Assembly: GCF_024494565.1 (NCBI RefSeq)
Contig: NZ_JANHDN010000004.1
Coordinates: 310,001-374,000 of the forward strand
DNA: 64,000 nt
Origin: Halorubrum rutilum
GTDB lineage: Archaea; Halobacteriota; Halobacteria; Halobacteriales; Haloferacaceae
Direction: 5' to 3'
The notes beneath the pieces were generated by a model. It saw only the letters and a list, made by a program, of their open reading frames with translations. It was not told the DNA's origin and did not search any database. The position numbers and the translations under genes are program-made. This document shows, in pieces, positions 63,203 through 64,000 of the stretch (the stretch's first letter is position 1; every line of letters starts with the position of its first letter).

Positions 63203-63987
63203 CCGTCGCCGCGCTCCGGGGCGCGCTCGGCTTCCTCACGCGGGTCCCGGTCGGTCGCGGCGAGGAGTCGTGGGCGGCGTTCGCGGGGGCGCCGTGGGCG
63301 TTCCCGGTCGTCGGCTACCTCGTCGGCGCGCTCGTCGCGCTCCCGCTGCTCGCGCCCGTGCCCGCGCCGACCGTCGCGCTGGCGTTCCCGGTCGCCGTCT
63401 ACGCCGTGACCGGGATCACGCACCTCGACGGGGTCGCCGACCTCGGCGACGCGGCGGTCGTCCACGGCGGCCCCGAGGAGCGTCGCGACGTGATGCGGGA
63501 CTCCGCGCTCGGCGTCGGCGGGACGGTCGCGCTCGCCGCCGTCGTCCTCGGGCTGGCGACCGCCGCGCTCGGGCTGGCCGAGGCCGCGAGGCCGGCGGGC
63601 GCGGTCGGGACGCGGGCCGTCGGCGGCGTCGCCGTCGCGGTCGGGATCGTCGTCGCGAGCGAGGTCGGCGCGAAGGCCGCGACCGCGACGCTCGTCTGCG
63701 TCGGCGACGCGGCCCACGAGGGGCTCGGCTCCGCGCTGACCGAGGAGGTCGGCCCCGGGGCGGCGCTCCCGGTGCTCGCGCTCGCTTCGCCCGCCGCGCT
63801 CCTCGGGTGGCCGCGGCTCCTCCCGGGGGTCGCCGCGCTCCTCGCGGCGCTGGCGACGGCGGGGCTGGTCCGGCGGTGGGCCGGGCGACGGCTCGGCGGC
63901 GTCTCCGGGGACGTGCTGGGCGCGACGAACGAGCTGGCGCGGGTCGCCGCGCTGCACGCGGGGGTGATCGCGTGGACGCGCTTCTGA
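63193..63987 (+). CDS. cobS: adenosylcobinamide-GDP ribazoletransferase (CobS)
   Basis: 264 residues, membrane protein with about six TM segments. CobS hallmarks are GFLTRVPVG (about 13-21), YAVTGITHLDGVADLGDAAVVHG (acidic D-G-x-x-D metal site) and RDVMRDSALGVGGTVAL. It joins the nucleotide loop precursor to cobinamide-GDP. GTG start lies inside cbiB. It ends with TGATG, overlapping a possible start of cobY. Confidence 0.9.
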   Translation: MVLTVAALRGALGFLTRVPVGRGEESWAAFAGAPWAFPVVGYLVGALVALPLLAPVPAPTVALAFPVAVYAVTGITHLDGVADLGDAAVVHGGPEERRDVMRDSALGVGGTVALAAVVLGLATAALGLAEAARPAGAVGTRAVGGVAVAVGIVVASEVGAKAATATLVCVGDAAHEGLGSALTEEVGPGAALPVLALASPAALLGWPRLLPGVAALLAALATAGLVRRWAGRRLGGVSGDVLGATNELARVAALHAGVIAWTRF

Positions 63988-64000
63988 TGTGCGGCGGCCG
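63972..64000 (+). CDS. cobY: cobY start, truncated by window end
   Basis: Only the first nine codons are visible: V-D-A-L-L-M-C-G-G-R. This fits archaeal CobY (GTP:adenosylcobinamide-phosphate guanylyltransferase), whose N-terminus has MCGGRGTR-like nucleotide-binding sequence. It could start at GTG 63972 or ATG 63987. Position downstream of cobS supports it. Confidence 0.6.

Overview
The window is a high-GC chromosomal segment of a halophilic archaeon, most likely Halorubrum or a close relative. The evidence is dense G/C-ending codons, very acidic proteins, Tat-lipoprotein signals, many candidate leaderless starts about 25-30 nt after a TATA-like element, and archaeal versions of PhoU, CobT and CobY. 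The genus is inferred from general resemblance; no search was possible.

Layout. 0.1-4.2 kb: thioesterase, ABC-2 exporter, unknown protein, EamA transporter. 4.2-6.3 kb: AT-richer accessory stretch with repeat remnants, a 50-residue gene and a CARF-wHTH regulator. 6.3-8.2 kb: methyltransferase, small protein and BtuF-like cobalamin-binding protein. 8.4-14 kb: lactate permease facing a GlcD-GlcF-type D-lactate dehydrogenase. 14.1-21.3 kb: VOC protein and an oligopeptide ABC transporter with a fused double ATPase. 21.4-28.9 kb: hybrid histidine kinase, amidase, unknown protein, CitE-type lyase, small protein, two zinc alcohol dehydrogenases. 29.2-38.0 kb: type IV pilus-like ATPase and TadC-like membrane protein, the ATPase split by a 4.5-kb integrative element. 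38.0-39.8 kb: flavin-reductase-fold protein, ArsC-like phosphatase and small zinc-knuckle protein. 39.8-50 kb: phosphate island (Ppk1, metallophosphatase, two PhoU proteins, PstBACS). 50-59.6 kb: coiled-coil protein, lipoproteins, histidine kinase, an iron-export-type ABC pair between two ArsC-like genes (one broken), transglutaminase-like protein, DUF7511-like protein, amphi-Trp protein. 59.7-64 kb: cobalamin operon cobT-cbiA-cbiB-cobS-cobY, the last cut by the window edge.

The most interesting locus is 29.2-36.0 kb. The integrative element carries a tyrosine recombinase and a ribbon-helix-helix protein at one end, a PUA/EVE-like plus HNH nuclease, a membrane-anchored PD-(D/E)XK nuclease-like protein, and a small acidic protein. 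It is bounded by an 11-bp direct repeat (ATCGCCGAGAT). Joining the gene at that repeat restores one 803-residue ATPase frame, so the insertion could act as a reversible pilus switch carrying defence-like cargo. Secondary points are two accessory patches that share end sequences (around 4.4-4.8 kb and 54.0-56.6 kb), an orphan CARF regulator, and promoter architectures with palindromes or decamer repeats. All family assignments are from reading the protein sequences; no database search was done.
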